A DNA stretch of 64,000 bases from Hirundichthys speculiger (Eukaryota; Chordata; Actinopteri; Beloniformes; Exocoetidae). The position numbers and the translations under genes were made by a program. Shown in pieces: positions 10,075 to 20,365 of this stretch. The notes under the pieces are model-generated. The model was not told where the DNA came from. It made no database searches and saw only the letters and a program-made list of their open reading frames with translations. The stretch's first letter is position 1. Each line of letters starts with the position of its first letter. The stretch covers positions 186,001 to 250,000 of the forward strand of contig JAGFBZ010000816.1 of NCBI GenBank assembly GCA_018398805.1, in the 5' to 3' direction.

Positions 10075-11278
10075 AACTCTGGATTTGCATCTGGATTCAC
10101 TGCTTTATTAGCAAAGAAGTTTTCTCCTGAATCTGAGAATCTGAGTCTTTATTTTGTTTCTCTTTCAACAGTCGCTACCCGTGACATTAGATCAGTCATC
10201 TTTAGTCGTTGGAGTCGTTTTTAGATGAGCTGTGAAAAGAAGCAAATAAAGCAAGTAAAAAAAAAAAAGGTGATGACGTTTCTGAGGCATCAAAACTCAG
10301 AGACGCGTCTGAAATGAAAGCAAATATTTGGATGAACTCCTGAGGGGCATCACCAGTAAAATCAGAGCAGCTGATGCACATTTACAGCAAATCAAGAAAC
10401 AAATAATCCCGTCGGCTCCCTGAACCCGCCGACTCAGCGGAAACTGAATATGAAGCGCGTCTTCAAATAGACATCTGAGGCAGAAGTGAAAGTGTTGACA
10501 GAATCAGAGCAGATCAGCTTTTGCAGCGGACCAGAACCTCTGACGCTGCACGCTGGCGGAGCAGAGAGCGAGTGGCCGCGGCCACGAACCGCTCATCCTG
10601 CCGGTGGAATTATGGGACATGAGCAGAAGAGTCGTACGTCCTGGTGGACAGACGGTCCAGATCAAACTGGAGCAGCTGAAAAAGCTGCTGAATGAAACGT
10701 GACGACTGTTGAACGTCGGCCAGTAGATCCAGTAGACGACTGAACCCTCAGACGGAGCTGAGGGCCATTTAGCTTTCTAACGGATTACGAGGGTGGGCGG
10801 AGCCTTCTGTCCACACTCTGCAATGACCTCATCACTTAAAGGGCACTTGAAGCCTGTGACACCGGTCGGTGCTCTCTGACAGGCTGGGTCCACGGTTACT
10901 CCAGAGAGGTAAAGATATTGGCGGTGGCAGCTGATGTCAGGACTCGGGGCAGTTTAATTAATTATTCATTAACGTGGCATATTTGTCATGAAACAATCGT
11001 GTTGCCATAGCGTGTTATTAGCGGTTTGCCCAGCAGCTGTAAAACTCAACAGATCACCAACATGACAACCCTGGATGAGAGAACATATTCACGACACGTC
11101 CTGACCGGTGTAGGCTATTAGCGTTAGCAGTTGCTACCAATAGCATCTGTAACCACAAAGAAAATAACAATGTGGATTTATTGTTGTTTACATCACGTAG
11201 CCTATGTAGCAACTGAACCGGTAGAGGACAACTTTAGGTAAGAAAATCAAGTTTTATTCAACGCTAGACAACTTTAAC
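10075..11278. other. Intronic sequence, no gene seen
   Basis: Unique-looking sequence inside the rgl2 intron 9035-14844. Apart from a poly-A run at about 10258-10268 I see no recognisable element. Confidence 0.45.
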
Positions 11279-11489
11279 ATGAGCAACTATGGGCTGGATT
11301 GTATCGGTTCTATTCGGGTAACTTGGTTCGGTTCGTGGCCGGAAACTAAAGACTCGAGTCGGGTCGGTTCTGGGTCCATTCGGGTTCTGACTCCCAGACT
11401 TATGATAATAGCTCGGGTCGGGTCGGTTTCGGGCCATATTTTCACTGGTCGGGTTCGGGTCCATGAAAGTGGACCGGTGAAGACCTCTA
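11279..11489. mobile_element. Possible hAT-like terminal fragment (TCGGG-rich)
   Basis: The stretch is rich in GGGTCGGGTCGG and GGTTCGGGTCC. Its right side ends GGTGAAGACCTCTA, resembling the terminus of fish hAT-like elements that start TAGAGGTCTTCA. No matching left end or target duplication was found, so this may be a fragment or simple low-complexity sequence. Confidence 0.3.
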
Positions 11490-12199
11490 GTGAGAAGCGA
11501 GAATATGTTTATTTCTGCTGTAAAGTTGGACGGAGGCGGAGCTGCTCATGGATCCCACCCCCAGTGGTCAGGTGAGGAAATGCAGTTTTCCTCACAACCA
11601 GGTTTTTGGGTCAAACTAGTCTGAGACCAGTCTATGGACCAGTCGGAGTAACTGGACTAAACAACGCAGTTGGAGATGAACCAGCTCCATCAGGTTGCCT
11701 CACTGGTTCTGGAGGTTTTTATTCTATTTAAGTTATGTTCAGCTGAATGAAACACCTTTAAAGAACAGGAAGTCCATATTTGTGTCCAGAGGCTGAACAA
11801 ACATGGGCGCAGCTGTCAGCAGAGACGTATCAGACGCTGGGAAAGTAAACGACGCGTTTCCAACATGGATTTCAGCTCAAACACACAACAGTCATTTGCC
11901 AAAGTGTGTTGATGTTCAGTAAAGACCCAAAACAGCGTTTCTGTTCCACCGACCGAACCCTCCACGAGTCCACAGCTCAGTCAGATACTGCAGAGGAAAA
12001 ACTGTCCGTGGAATAAACCGGACCTGAACCCTGAAACAGCTCCAGGACGTCAGAGGAGCTGCTGAAACTGGCCTCAACGCCGTCCAGCTAAAGCTCAGGT
12101 TTTAGCTCCCATCACGCGTCTCAGGTGTTGCGTGACATCATCCGGCCCCTGGTCCCGTTTGAACCTGACCTGGCTCTCGTTTCCACCTCTGCCAGAAGC
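11490..12199. other. Intronic sequence, no gene seen
   Basis: No exon or element ends identified between the TCGGG-rich stretch and the LINE. Confidence 0.4.
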
Positions 12200-12201
12200 C
12201 C

Positions 12202-14840
12202 GGCAGCTTCCGAGCGGACCGCAGCACAGAGCTCTCGGGGAAAATGAAGGGAGGTGGAATCTGCTTCTACTTGAATGAAGGTTGGTGTACGGATGTCACA
12301 GTGTTGAAGAAGTCATGTAGCCCTCACTTAGAGACATTTATCATCAACTGCAGACCATTTTATTCACCGCGGGAGTTCTCCTCGTTTGTTTTGGTCGGTG
12401 TTTACATCCCACCCCAGGCCTGTGTAACAGAAGCATTACAACAGCTAGCTGACCAGATAACAGACGTAGAGAAAAATCACCCGGACTCCCTCATCATTGT
12501 TCTAGGGGATTTCAACAGTGCAAACCTCACCCAAGAACTCCCAAAATACCGACAGCATATTAAGTGTCCCACCAGGGACACAAACACACTGGACCACTGC
12601 TACACAGTGTTAAAGGACGCTTATCGCGCTGTCCCCTATGCAGCTTTAGGACTCTCTGACCACTGTCTGCTCCATCTCATCCTAACCTACAGGCAGAAAT
12701 TAAAAATTTCCAAGCCTGCTGTAAGGATTGTGAGGAAATGGACGGAGGAGTCAAAGCTGGAGTTACAGGCCTGCTTTGACTGCACTGACTGGAGTGTATT
12801 TGAAGCTGCAGCCACAAATCTCAATGAACTCACTGACACTGTGACATCTTACATCAGTTTTTGTGAGGACATGTGTGTGCAGACCAAGACCTTCTGCACA
12901 TACAACAACAGCAAACCTTGGTTCACTCCCAACCTTAGGAAGCTGCACCAGGACAAGGAGGTGGCCTACAGAAGTGGGGACCGGTCCCTGTTTAAGCAGG
13001 CCAGAAACAAGCTGACAAAGGAGAGGGGCTACAGTGAGAAGCTTAAAAACAGCCTCTCAGCCAACGACCCTGCATCAGTTTGGAGAGGCCTGCAACACAT
13101 CACCAACTACAGGAGACCATCCCCCCACCCGGTGAAAAACCTCAGACTGGCAGACGACCTGAACGGCTTCTACTGCAGGTTTGAGAATCCCCCATTCACA
13201 CCTCTCAACCACACAAAAGGACTACCTGCAACACCCTCTCCTCACCCCCTCCACCCAGACCCACCGCCTGCACTAAGGATCTGTGAGGTGGATGTGTGTC
13301 GGCTCTTTCAGAAACAGAAGATCAGGAAGGCTCCAGGACCTGATGGTGTGTCCCCCTCCTGCCTGAGAGTCTGTGCTGACCAGCTGGCACCCATCTTCAC
13401 CCAGATCTTTAACCGATCTCTGGAGCTGTGTGAAGTGCCCTCCTGCTTCAAGCGCTCCATCATCATCCCCGTGCCCAAGAAGCCCTCCATCACAGGATTA
13501 AATGACTACAGGCCTGTCGCTCTGACATCTGTTGTCATGAAATCCTTTGAGAGACTGGTGTTGAGCCACCTGAAGGACATCACAGGACCCCTGCTGGACC
13601 CCCTGCAGTTTGCCTACAGGGCAAACAGGTCAGCGGACAATGCAGTCAACATGGGACTGCACTACATCCTGCATCACCTCGACTCCCCAGGGATGTACGC
13701 GAGGGTCTTGTTTGTGGATTTCAGCTCGGCCTTCAACACCATCGTCCCTGAAATCCTCCACCGGAAGCTCGCCCAGCTCACCGTGCCTGCCTCCACCTGT
13801 CAGTGGATTACCAGCTTCCTGACTGACAGGCAGCAGCAGGTGAGGCTGGGGGGCATCACGTCGAGCATCCGGACCATCAGCACTGGCGCCCCCCAGGGAT
13901 GTGTCCTCTCCCCGCTGCTCTTCTCCCTCTATACAAATGACTGCACCTCAGGGGACCCTTCTGTGAAACTCCTGAAGTTTGCGGACGACACCACTGTCAT
14001 TGGTCTGATCCGGGACGGTGACGAGTCTGCTTACAGACGGGAGGTGGAACAGCTGGTCCACTGGTGTAGTCAGAACCACCTGGAGCTTAACCCGCTCAAG
14101 ACTGTGGAGATGACAGTGGACTTTAGGAGAAGCAACAACACAGTGTCTACTGTGGATACCTTCAGGTTTCTGGGATCCACTCTGTCTCGGGACCTGAAGT
14201 GGAATTCCCACATAGACACTGTCCAGAAGAAGGCCCAGCAGAGGTTGTACTTCCTGCGACAGCTCAGAAAGTTTAACCTGCCACAGGAGCTGCTGACCAT
14301 CTTCTACACTGCCATCATACAGTCTGTCCTCTGCTCCTCTATCACTGTCTGGTTTGGATCAGCCACTAAGAGGGACAAGGCCAGACTGCAAGGGACAATC
14401 AGGTCTGCAGAGAGGACCATCGGTGCTGACCTTCCCTCCATCCAGGACTTGTACCGGTCCAGGGTCAGGAAACGGGCAGCTAACATCTCTGCAGACCCCT
14501 CACATCCCGGACACGGACTGTTCAAGCTCCTCCCCTCTGGTAAGCGTTACAGAGCACTGTTCACCAAAACCAGCCGACACAGAGACAGTTTCTTTCCTCA
14601 GGCTGTCGCTCTGATGAACTCTTAACAGTCACAGAGTGTCAGAAGAACCACAAAAAAAATTGCACAACAACATGTTATCTTGCATATATTGTTGTATATT
14701 GTTGTATATATTGTGCTAGTAATTTGTTATATTTTTATTTATTTTATTGTAATTGTACAAAGAGAGCTTAGTAACCCGAGTCAAATTCCTTGTTTGTGTG
14801 CACAAACTTGGCCAATAAAACTGATTCTGATTCTGATTCT
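12202..14840 (+). mobile_element. 5'-truncated non-LTR retrotransposon (LINE, jockey/L2/CR1/Rex1 group)
   Basis: The element starts inside the endonuclease domain; the frame is coherent from about 12202 (FRADR before the first Met). It contains an uninterrupted reverse-transcriptase frame and ends with CCAATAAAACTGATTCTGAT. The tail is three GATTCT hexamers (14823-14840), the short tandem tail used instead of poly-A by many fish LINEs. 5' truncation is usual for target-primed integration. It is antisense to rgl2. The clade within the jockey/L2/CR1/Rex1 assemblage is not settled. Confidence 0.9.
12244..14625 (+). CDS. LINE ORF2-like endonuclease/reverse transcriptase, 793 aa, N-terminally truncated
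   Basis: This frame encodes the mobile element's replication enzyme. The C-terminal half of an APE-type endonuclease is seen, with GDFNSANL near residue 88 and LSDHC near 138. A reverse transcriptase follows: RKAPGPDGVSP near residue 360, FVDFSSAFNTI near 490, GAPQGCVLSPLLFSLYTND near 545 and FADDTT near 579. The conserved C-terminus is LLPSGKRYRALF..SRHRDSFFPQA. A full protein would have about 100-150 more N-terminal residues, and an in-frame stop at 12166 lies outside the element. The first Met at 12244 is internal, not a natural start. Absence of stops suggests recent insertion. Without the first endonuclease residues it is unlikely to be autonomous. Confidence 0.9.
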   Translation: MKGGGICFYLNEGWCTDVTVLKKSCSPHLETFIINCRPFYSPREFSSFVLVGVYIPPQACVTEALQQLADQITDVEKNHPDSLIIVLGDFNSANLTQELPKYRQHIKCPTRDTNTLDHCYTVLKDAYRAVPYAALGLSDHCLLHLILTYRQKLKISKPAVRIVRKWTEESKLELQACFDCTDWSVFEAAATNLNELTDTVTSYISFCEDMCVQTKTFCTYNNSKPWFTPNLRKLHQDKEVAYRSGDRSLFKQARNKLTKERGYSEKLKNSLSANDPASVWRGLQHITNYRRPSPHPVKNLRLADDLNGFYCRFENPPFTPLNHTKGLPATPSPHPLHPDPPPALRICEVDVCRLFQKQKIRKAPGPDGVSPSCLRVCADQLAPIFTQIFNRSLELCEVPSCFKRSIIIPVPKKPSITGLNDYRPVALTSVVMKSFERLVLSHLKDITGPLLDPLQFAYRANRSADNAVNMGLHYILHHLDSPGMYARVLFVDFSSAFNTIVPEILHRKLAQLTVPASTCQWITSFLTDRQQQVRLGGITSSIRTISTGAPQGCVLSPLLFSLYTNDCTSGDPSVKLLKFADDTTVIGLIRDGDESAYRREVEQLVHWCSQNHLELNPLKTVEMTVDFRRSNNTVSTVDTFRFLGSTLSRDLKWNSHIDTVQKKAQQRLYFLRQLRKFNLPQELLTIFYTAIIQSVLCSSITVWFGSATKRDKARLQGTIRSAERTIGADLPSIQDLYRSRVRKRAANISADPSHPGHGLFKLLPSGKRYRALFTKTSRHRDSFFPQAVALMNS

Positions 14841-14844
14841 TTAC

Positions 14845-14929
14845 CTCTTTCAGCAGCTCTCTGCTCTGTGAGTAGTTGTCCTTGTCGGAGAATATTTCCG
14901 CCAGCTCCTCGTATCTTCTCAGGGCCTCC
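14845..14929 (-). CDS. rgl2: rgl2 coding exon 10 (CDC25 domain)
   Basis: It encodes EALRRYEELAEIFSDKDNYS and then QSRELLKE. The human RGL2 counterpart is LCQIFSEEDNYSQSRELLVQE. The acceptor is CTTTGCAG. The donor is GAG|GTAAAG, only four bases from the LINE tail. It is 85 nt, phase 2 in and 0 out. Confidence 0.94.
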
Positions 14930-15270
14930 CTGCAAAGCAACCACACCGACGGGTCAAGGATCCGCCTCCCATCCTGCATTATTCACGCTCCTAAAAGTTC
15001 TCTGTGAAAGCACACTGGATTTTCTCATTTTAATGTTAAATAAAATACATTTATTTCTGCTTTTATGAGCCTGGACTCAAAAATAATTTACTAGAGTCCT
15101 AAAGAGATGACTTCCTTCAACACGCTGGTCACTAATGAGGCTCTTACTATCGTATCATATTCATAAACAGGATTTAAGGTCTTTAAAAAATAACAAAAAC
15201 ATAAGAGTTCATAATCAGTGACAGCAGATGTAAAAAACAAACAGTCTGGGTTTCATTTAAGGACTCAGAC

Positions 15271-16348
15271 TAGGGCTGTAGCGATACACTAATCTCGCGA
15301 TATGATACACGATATTCAGCCCACGATATGATATATATCAATATTCATCTTACAATACATTTACATCATTTTCTGAAAGATTTTAAAGGGACAAAGTGAT
15401 TTTGGTGACATCTTGTGAGTGTTCCAATTACTTTATTTGAATTAATTGAACTGAAAGCATCAATTACACATATGGCTGACAGGCAGCTTGTAAATGCTGG
15501 ACAAAATGAATAAAAGATGAGTTGAGAAAAATAGTTTCATCTATTTAAATAGTGCAATTTGTTGCTTGCAAGCTTTTAAAGGTGGGACACGGGGGTTTAG
15601 AAAGAAGCTTAGAATATCGATACCTGAGGCTGAAATATCAATACTCGATAAAATATTGATATATATCGCACAGTGGTGTCAGACTCATTTTCACTGAGGG
15701 CCACATCAGCATCATGGTTGCCCTTCAAGGGCCAGATCAACAGCATGAATGTAACAAAATGCAATGAAAATAAAAATAAATTAAACTACACTTTATTATA
15801 ATGTTAAATAACGGTTTCTGTATTTATTATGTATTCAAGTTTCAAATATTTAACTTATTATTATATTAAGCGTTTGTGGTTGTAAGAGTATCCATTACCT
15901 TGGTTTCAGAAGCAGAAGTGATTCTTTGTTTTTCTTGCAGGCTAAATTTAGCGTACTTAGCTCCGTGTTTGCTGTCAAAATGCCAACGTAGATTAAACTC
16001 TTTCACGACTGACACCCGCCTCATAACACAAAAAACTTGTAATTGTTTTCCGATCGTTCATGAAACTGCTTTTCTTAAATCCATCAGTTCTGAAAAATTG
16101 TCTTGCTCGAGCTACTGTTATCGTTGTGGGTAACGACAAAATGCATGATGGGAGATGTAGTTTATTGTCAATATGTCAAAAGCGGTGTAAGCTTATTTTA
16201 AGTCTTAAAATATTGGTTCAAAATTTAAGCCAATAATGTCCAAGCTCTCGAGGGCCACATAAAATGACGTGGCGGGCCACATTTGGCCCGCGGGCCTTGT
16301 GTTTGACACATGTGTATATTGCAGAATCGATAAAATCGCTCAGCTCTA
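15271..16348. mobile_element. Outer hAT-like element of a nested pair
   Basis: The ends are TAGGGCTGTAGCGAT (left) and ATCGCTCAGCTCTA (right). The target duplication is ACTCAGAC (15263-15270) and ACTTAGAC (16349-16356), 7 of 8 identical. Internal sequence is AT-rich with CGATAT/ATATCG motifs. A second element is inserted at 15671-16314. It lies in the rgl2 intron 14930-16513. Confidence 0.8.
15671..16314. mobile_element. Inner hAT-like element (GGTGTCAGACTC family)
   Basis: It begins CAGTGGTGTCAGACTCATTT and ends GTGTTTGACACATGTG. It carries the GAGGGCCACATCAGCATCAT and GGCCCGCGGGCCTTGTGTTT blocks that recur in the copy at 40212-40815. Flanks TATATCGC and TATATTGC give an imperfect 8-bp duplication within the outer element. 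Confidence 0.82.
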
Positions 16349-16513
16349 ACTTAGACCCAGTTAGACCTGGCATTAAAATGCATCACAGGCCATGAGTGGC
16401 CAACACTGTTGGGAGGTTTGAACTGGATGAAGCTGGTCTGAACTAACGAAGCTCTTGGATTTGTGTCGGGGCGAACTGTCCTGATCCCGGTCCAACGGGG
16501 GGGAGTCACGGAC

Positions 16514-16617
16514 CTGTCAGTCTCCTGCCACGTCCTCCTCAGCCGGTGGATGGGGTTACTCTGCAGCGCCGACACGATGGCGTACAGCGACGAGAAGTTC
16601 TTCCGGGCCCGACAGTC
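16514..16617 (-). CDS. rgl2: rgl2 coding exon 9 (CDC25 catalytic core)
   Basis: It encodes [20 protein letters not shown] and then [14 protein letters not shown], the most conserved family block (NFSSxxAxxSALQSxPIxRL). The acceptor is CTTGAAAG and the donor CAG|GTCCGT, which is weaker than consensus. It is 104 nt, phase 0 in and 2 out. Confidence 0.95.
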
Positions 16618-16782
16618 CTTTCAAGACACACAAACAGTGAGAACTTTTTAACCTGCGCTGGTTTCAAGATGACCTGAATACGTGGGCTGCTCTGTCCAAT
16701 CAGAATCCTGCGGCGACGCAATAAAACCCAGATGCTGCAAAACTGTGCGTGTTTGTCTTCTCGCTCCTTTAGACATTCGTGT

Positions 16783-17558
16783 ATGGAGCCCCGTTTGGGT
16801 CATAATTTAATGAATAAATGAGTCTAATATTAAGAAATACAGGCATTTATTATTATGAATTACATGTGTATTATTATGACATATTTCCCATTATTATTAA
16901 AAAAGTAATTATTATGAAATATATTTTTATTATTATTTTATCTTTTAATGTATAATACCGGTAGTTTATTTCAGAATGGCTTTTTTTTTTATCTAAGATG
17001 AGTTTTTACATAATTGCTTCCTTTTTCATAAGAATTAGATTTTAAATAATAATGACATTTTGCCACTGGGCGGGACCAGTGGTTGACCTGCACGCTCATT
17101 GGCTGATCCTTCTCCATTCTACGCTCTGACATCGACTAGTTTTGGCCGTGAGGTCACGTTAGCAGCGGGCCGTGGCGTCATCAAGGTGCACTCCTAGTCC
17201 GATTGTAGCTATGGCAGCTTGGACTGAGCTACGGGAAACCATGACTAGGTTAGCAGACAATATCGAAAATGATAATTTATCAGGCGATTTGACGATATTC
17301 ACTGTTCTGTTGCCTATAAATGGCTCGGCCCTCTCTGCTGTGATTGACACACAAATCATTCTTATGAAAAACAAAGCCATTATTATGTAAAAGCTCATTC
17401 TTTTGAAAAACGAAACCATTATCATAATTATGGGAAATATTTTATAAAAATAAACATGCATTTCATAACAATGGGAAATATTTCATAATAATTAACGCCT
17501 GTATTTCATAATAACAGACTCATTTATTCATTGAATTATGACCCAAACGGGGCTCCAT
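16783..17558. mobile_element. Long-TIR transposon with perfect 8-bp target duplication
   Basis: ATGGAGCCCCGTTTGGGTCA (left) and TGACCCAAACGGGGCTCCAT (right) are exact inverted copies, and the similarity runs on for about 45 bp to AATGAATAAATGAGTCT. ATTCGTGT is duplicated exactly at 16775-16782 and 17559-17566. The interior is AT-rich with TATTATTATGA repeats. No transposase is seen. It fills most of the intron between two rgl2 catalytic exons. Confidence 0.88.
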
Positions 17559-17612
17559 ATTCGTGTTAGCCGCTACACTGGATCACGGTGCCGTGACGAC
17601 GTCTTCACTGAC

Positions 17613-17828
17613 CTCGGCCACGCTGATCCACTTCTCCAGCAGCCGCGCCCTCTGCTGGCAGCGCAGCTGCGTGGGCCAGAGGCACGACGCCAGGACGGCG
17701 TTGGCCAGCTTGTTGAACTGGCGCACGGTGGCCCGGACGGACCAGCAGACGCCTTCCCTCCCCTTCTTGTCCCTCTGAGACCACAGGGAGCCGAGGCAGT
17801 GGTACGGGACCAGGCGGACGAACAGCTC
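17613..17828 (-). CDS. rgl2: rgl2 coding exon 8 (start of CDC25 catalytic core)
   Basis: It encodes ELFVRLVPYHCLGSLWSQRD, VRATVRQFNKLANAVLAS and RARLLEKWISVAE. LVPYHCLGSxWSQRD matches RALGDS closely, while RARLLEKWIxVAE matches RGL2. The acceptor is CGTCTCAG and the donor GAG|GTCAGT. It is 216 nt, phase 0 on both sides, the longest exon in the catalytic domain. Confidence 0.95.
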
Positions 17829-18145
17829 CTGAGACGTGAGACGCACAGGTGTGTTAATGACTCACTTGGACTGAGAGGAGCTCCTGCTCTGGAGACCTGG
17901 CGGTTCCTGCTGCACCAGTTAAAACCTGTCACACTGCTGTTTGAGCAAACGATAATGATTTAACATAAAAGTGAAGTGAAAAAAGATGATCCTAGGGTTT
18001 TATAAGAGAAAGTAAAACAGAAAAATAGCTGGTAATTAAAAATTATTGCAAGTTGTAAAGTCAGAAGATGAACTTTTCCAAACATTGGTGATATAAAACC
18101 ACAGCGCTAGACTGGAGTTAACCCTCTTATCTTCCTTTCTCCTCT

Positions 18146-19125
18146 CACTGGCCACAGTTACATGATGTTTTTTAATTAATTATTCCGGATTAAATAATTC
18201 CGAATTAAACTATTTTCCTTCGAGTTTACATGGAAATAGTAATTCTGAATTGAGGTTTACATGGAAAACACGTTTGATCGACTTTATCCAATTCAGCTTA
18301 AGGTCTGGGGGTTGGGAAGGGTTCTGATTGCATGGGGGGGGCGGACGTCTTTACGTATTTACATCTACCAGAAGAAAACAAACTTACTCGATTAGCAACA
18401 ACATGGAGGACTACATTATTAGCATCCTTTTTGGATTTGTTTTTATTTTATTTTTGAAGCAGCAGCACGACACATCATGTCGATGATTTTCTTTCGAAAA
18501 CAAGCCCAGCGCGGAATATAAGCTTCATCGCGACAGACCGGCAAGGGAACGAGCATGCGCAGAAAGACCGGAATTAATTTAAAGCGGTCATGTGTACACT
18601 CATTACGCTGTAAATTAATTCCCGTCTTTCTGCAGATGCTCGTTCTCTTGCCCGTTTGTCGCGATGACGCTTATATTCCCGCTCGGCTTGTTTTCGAAAA
18701 AAAGTTTCAAGATGGCGGCACACAGTAAACGGTGGTCAAGAGTCAAGAGCAGAGACGATTTATTAAATAATTAGCTTGGAGGAACTAGAAATAATTAAAA
18801 GAACAGTTGGAAGGAAACATAAAAACACACAAGGGTGCTAATAATGTAGTCCTCCATGTTGTTGCTAATCAAGCAAGTTTGTTTTCTTCCGGTAGACGTA
18901 AATACGTAAAGACGTCTGCCCCCCCCATCCAATCAGAACCCTTCCCAACCCCCAGACCTTAAGCAGAATTGGATAAAGCCGATCAAACGTGTTTTCCATG
19001 TAAACCTCAATTCAGAATTACTATTTCCATGTAAACTCGAAGGAAGATAGTTTAATTCTGAATTATTTAATTCGGAATAATTAATTCTGAAATAAAAAAC
19101 ATCATGTAACCGTGGCCATTGAGTG
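18146..19125. repeat. Large palindrome (about 0.98 kb, arms near 470 bp)
   Basis: The left arm starts CACTGGCCACAGTTACATGA and the right arm ends CATCATGTAACCGTGGCCAT. Matching inverted blocks run inward: AAGGTCTGGGGGTTGGGAAG with CTTCCCAACCCCCAGACCTT, GGAGGACTACATTATTAGCA with TGCTAATAATGTAGTCCTCC, and CGAAAACAAGCC with GGCTTGTTTTCG. The centre is near 18600. It looks like a foldback or MITE-type element. Its family is not recognised. Confidence 0.85.
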
Positions 19126-19321
19126 TTTACATGACCGCGGAATTATTCTATTCAGATTTAAAATCAGAATAAACCAGCCACTTACTTCAGAATTAAGTTT
19201 AATAGACTGGACATTTTCATTCAGAATTAGGTGTTTACATGGTAATTTTTAATCATTTTAAATTGGATTTAATTTTAATTCTGAATTTAAGAGGAATTAA
19301 ACTTCCCATGTAAACGCACTA
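19122..19321. mobile_element. Short TIR element beside the palindrome
   Basis: AGTGTTTACATGACCGCGGAAT (left) is inverted in ATTAAACTTCCCATGTAAACGCACT (right, about 19296-19320). The interior repeats TTCAGAATTA-type motifs that also occur in the palindrome, so both are probably one family or one composite element. Confidence 0.5.
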
Positions 19322-19848
19322 AATGTGAGGCGTCAGTTTTAGCTGCGGAGCAGACGGCGATGGACTGAAGTCCTGCGGTCAAATCCACGATCTCCCGCCC
19401 AACAACAGACTTGAGCCAAAACCTCATTTCAAACCTCCAGAAGCCGGTTCTGATGGAGAACCAGGGTCCCAGACTGGATGAGGCCAACAGGACCGTATCA
19501 AAGCAGAGAAGAAACAGCAGCAAGCGCGTTTTTATTTTGTTGTTGCGAGTCGTGACGTTGGAATATTTTACGTTTCTAAGACTTTGTTCGCTGGAGTTCC
19601 AACTTTGGGACGTTCCAGTTAAAACGTCCAACTCAAAACTCAGAAATCCTGACATCCATGAAGTGCTTAGAGCAAAGGAAACCAGACTGAACTCGAACCA
19701 CCGTAACAACAGCGCTGTTCCAGGAAACCAGAGCCGTCAGCAGTCATTTATACGTCTGCAGAACTTTATTTCACGTCAAAGAGGGAAAAAGATAAACGCT
19801 TCTATAAACCAAACGAATAAAGTCTGAATCCTTCTGAGGTGAACTCAC
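19322..19848. other. Intronic sequence, no gene seen
   Basis: Sequence between the TIR element and rgl2 exon 7. Short open frames on both strands have no recognisable family features. Confidence 0.4.
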
Positions 19849-19955
19849 GGTTTCTATCTTCGTTAGCTGCTCGGCGATGAGCGCCGCAGGAAACCCCAGG
19901 ACGCTGGTGGGTTCAAAGTTGGCGGGATCAGGAGGACAGGTGAGACCGGCGTCAC
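19849..19955 (-). CDS. rgl2: rgl2 coding exon 7 (REM to CDC25 linker)
   Basis: It encodes DAGLTCPPDPANFEPTSVLG and then FPAALIAEQLTKIET. AEQLTxxDxELF is the conserved entry to the catalytic domain in RalGDS-type factors. The acceptor is CTCTGCAG and the donor ACC|GTGAGT. It is 107 nt, phase 1 in and 0 out. Confidence 0.92.
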
Positions 19956-20365
19956 CTGCAGAGACACCAGCACACCTGCACTTTATAATGAGCTTCATCC
20001 ATCGCACAACTCTGTTTACCTGTTAAGATCATCATCACTTAGTGCAACTGTCACTTACTTTAACTTAATTTCATTATTTTATTTTTATACCCTTAATGTT
20101 TTGTCTTGACTGCTCTTATATAAACTATTCCTCTACATGTGGTTCTGTGTGATTATATCTGAATATCAACCAGAGGATTCAGGTTCTAATCAATAACTCA
20201 TCTGACGCCCGTCTACTCTAGTAATCAAGCTTTTCTTTGAGTCCATAATAATCTAAAACAAATTAAAGGTCATGTTTTTCACTGGAAATTGAATTTTTTG
20301 TTGTAAAAATAAGACCTATACCTAAAAGGTTTTAGGTCCCGCACCAGGATTATAGACTTAGAGTG
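19956..20365. other. Intronic sequence, no gene seen
   Basis: AT-rich intron sequence between exon 7 and the GGAT microsatellite. Confidence 0.4.
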
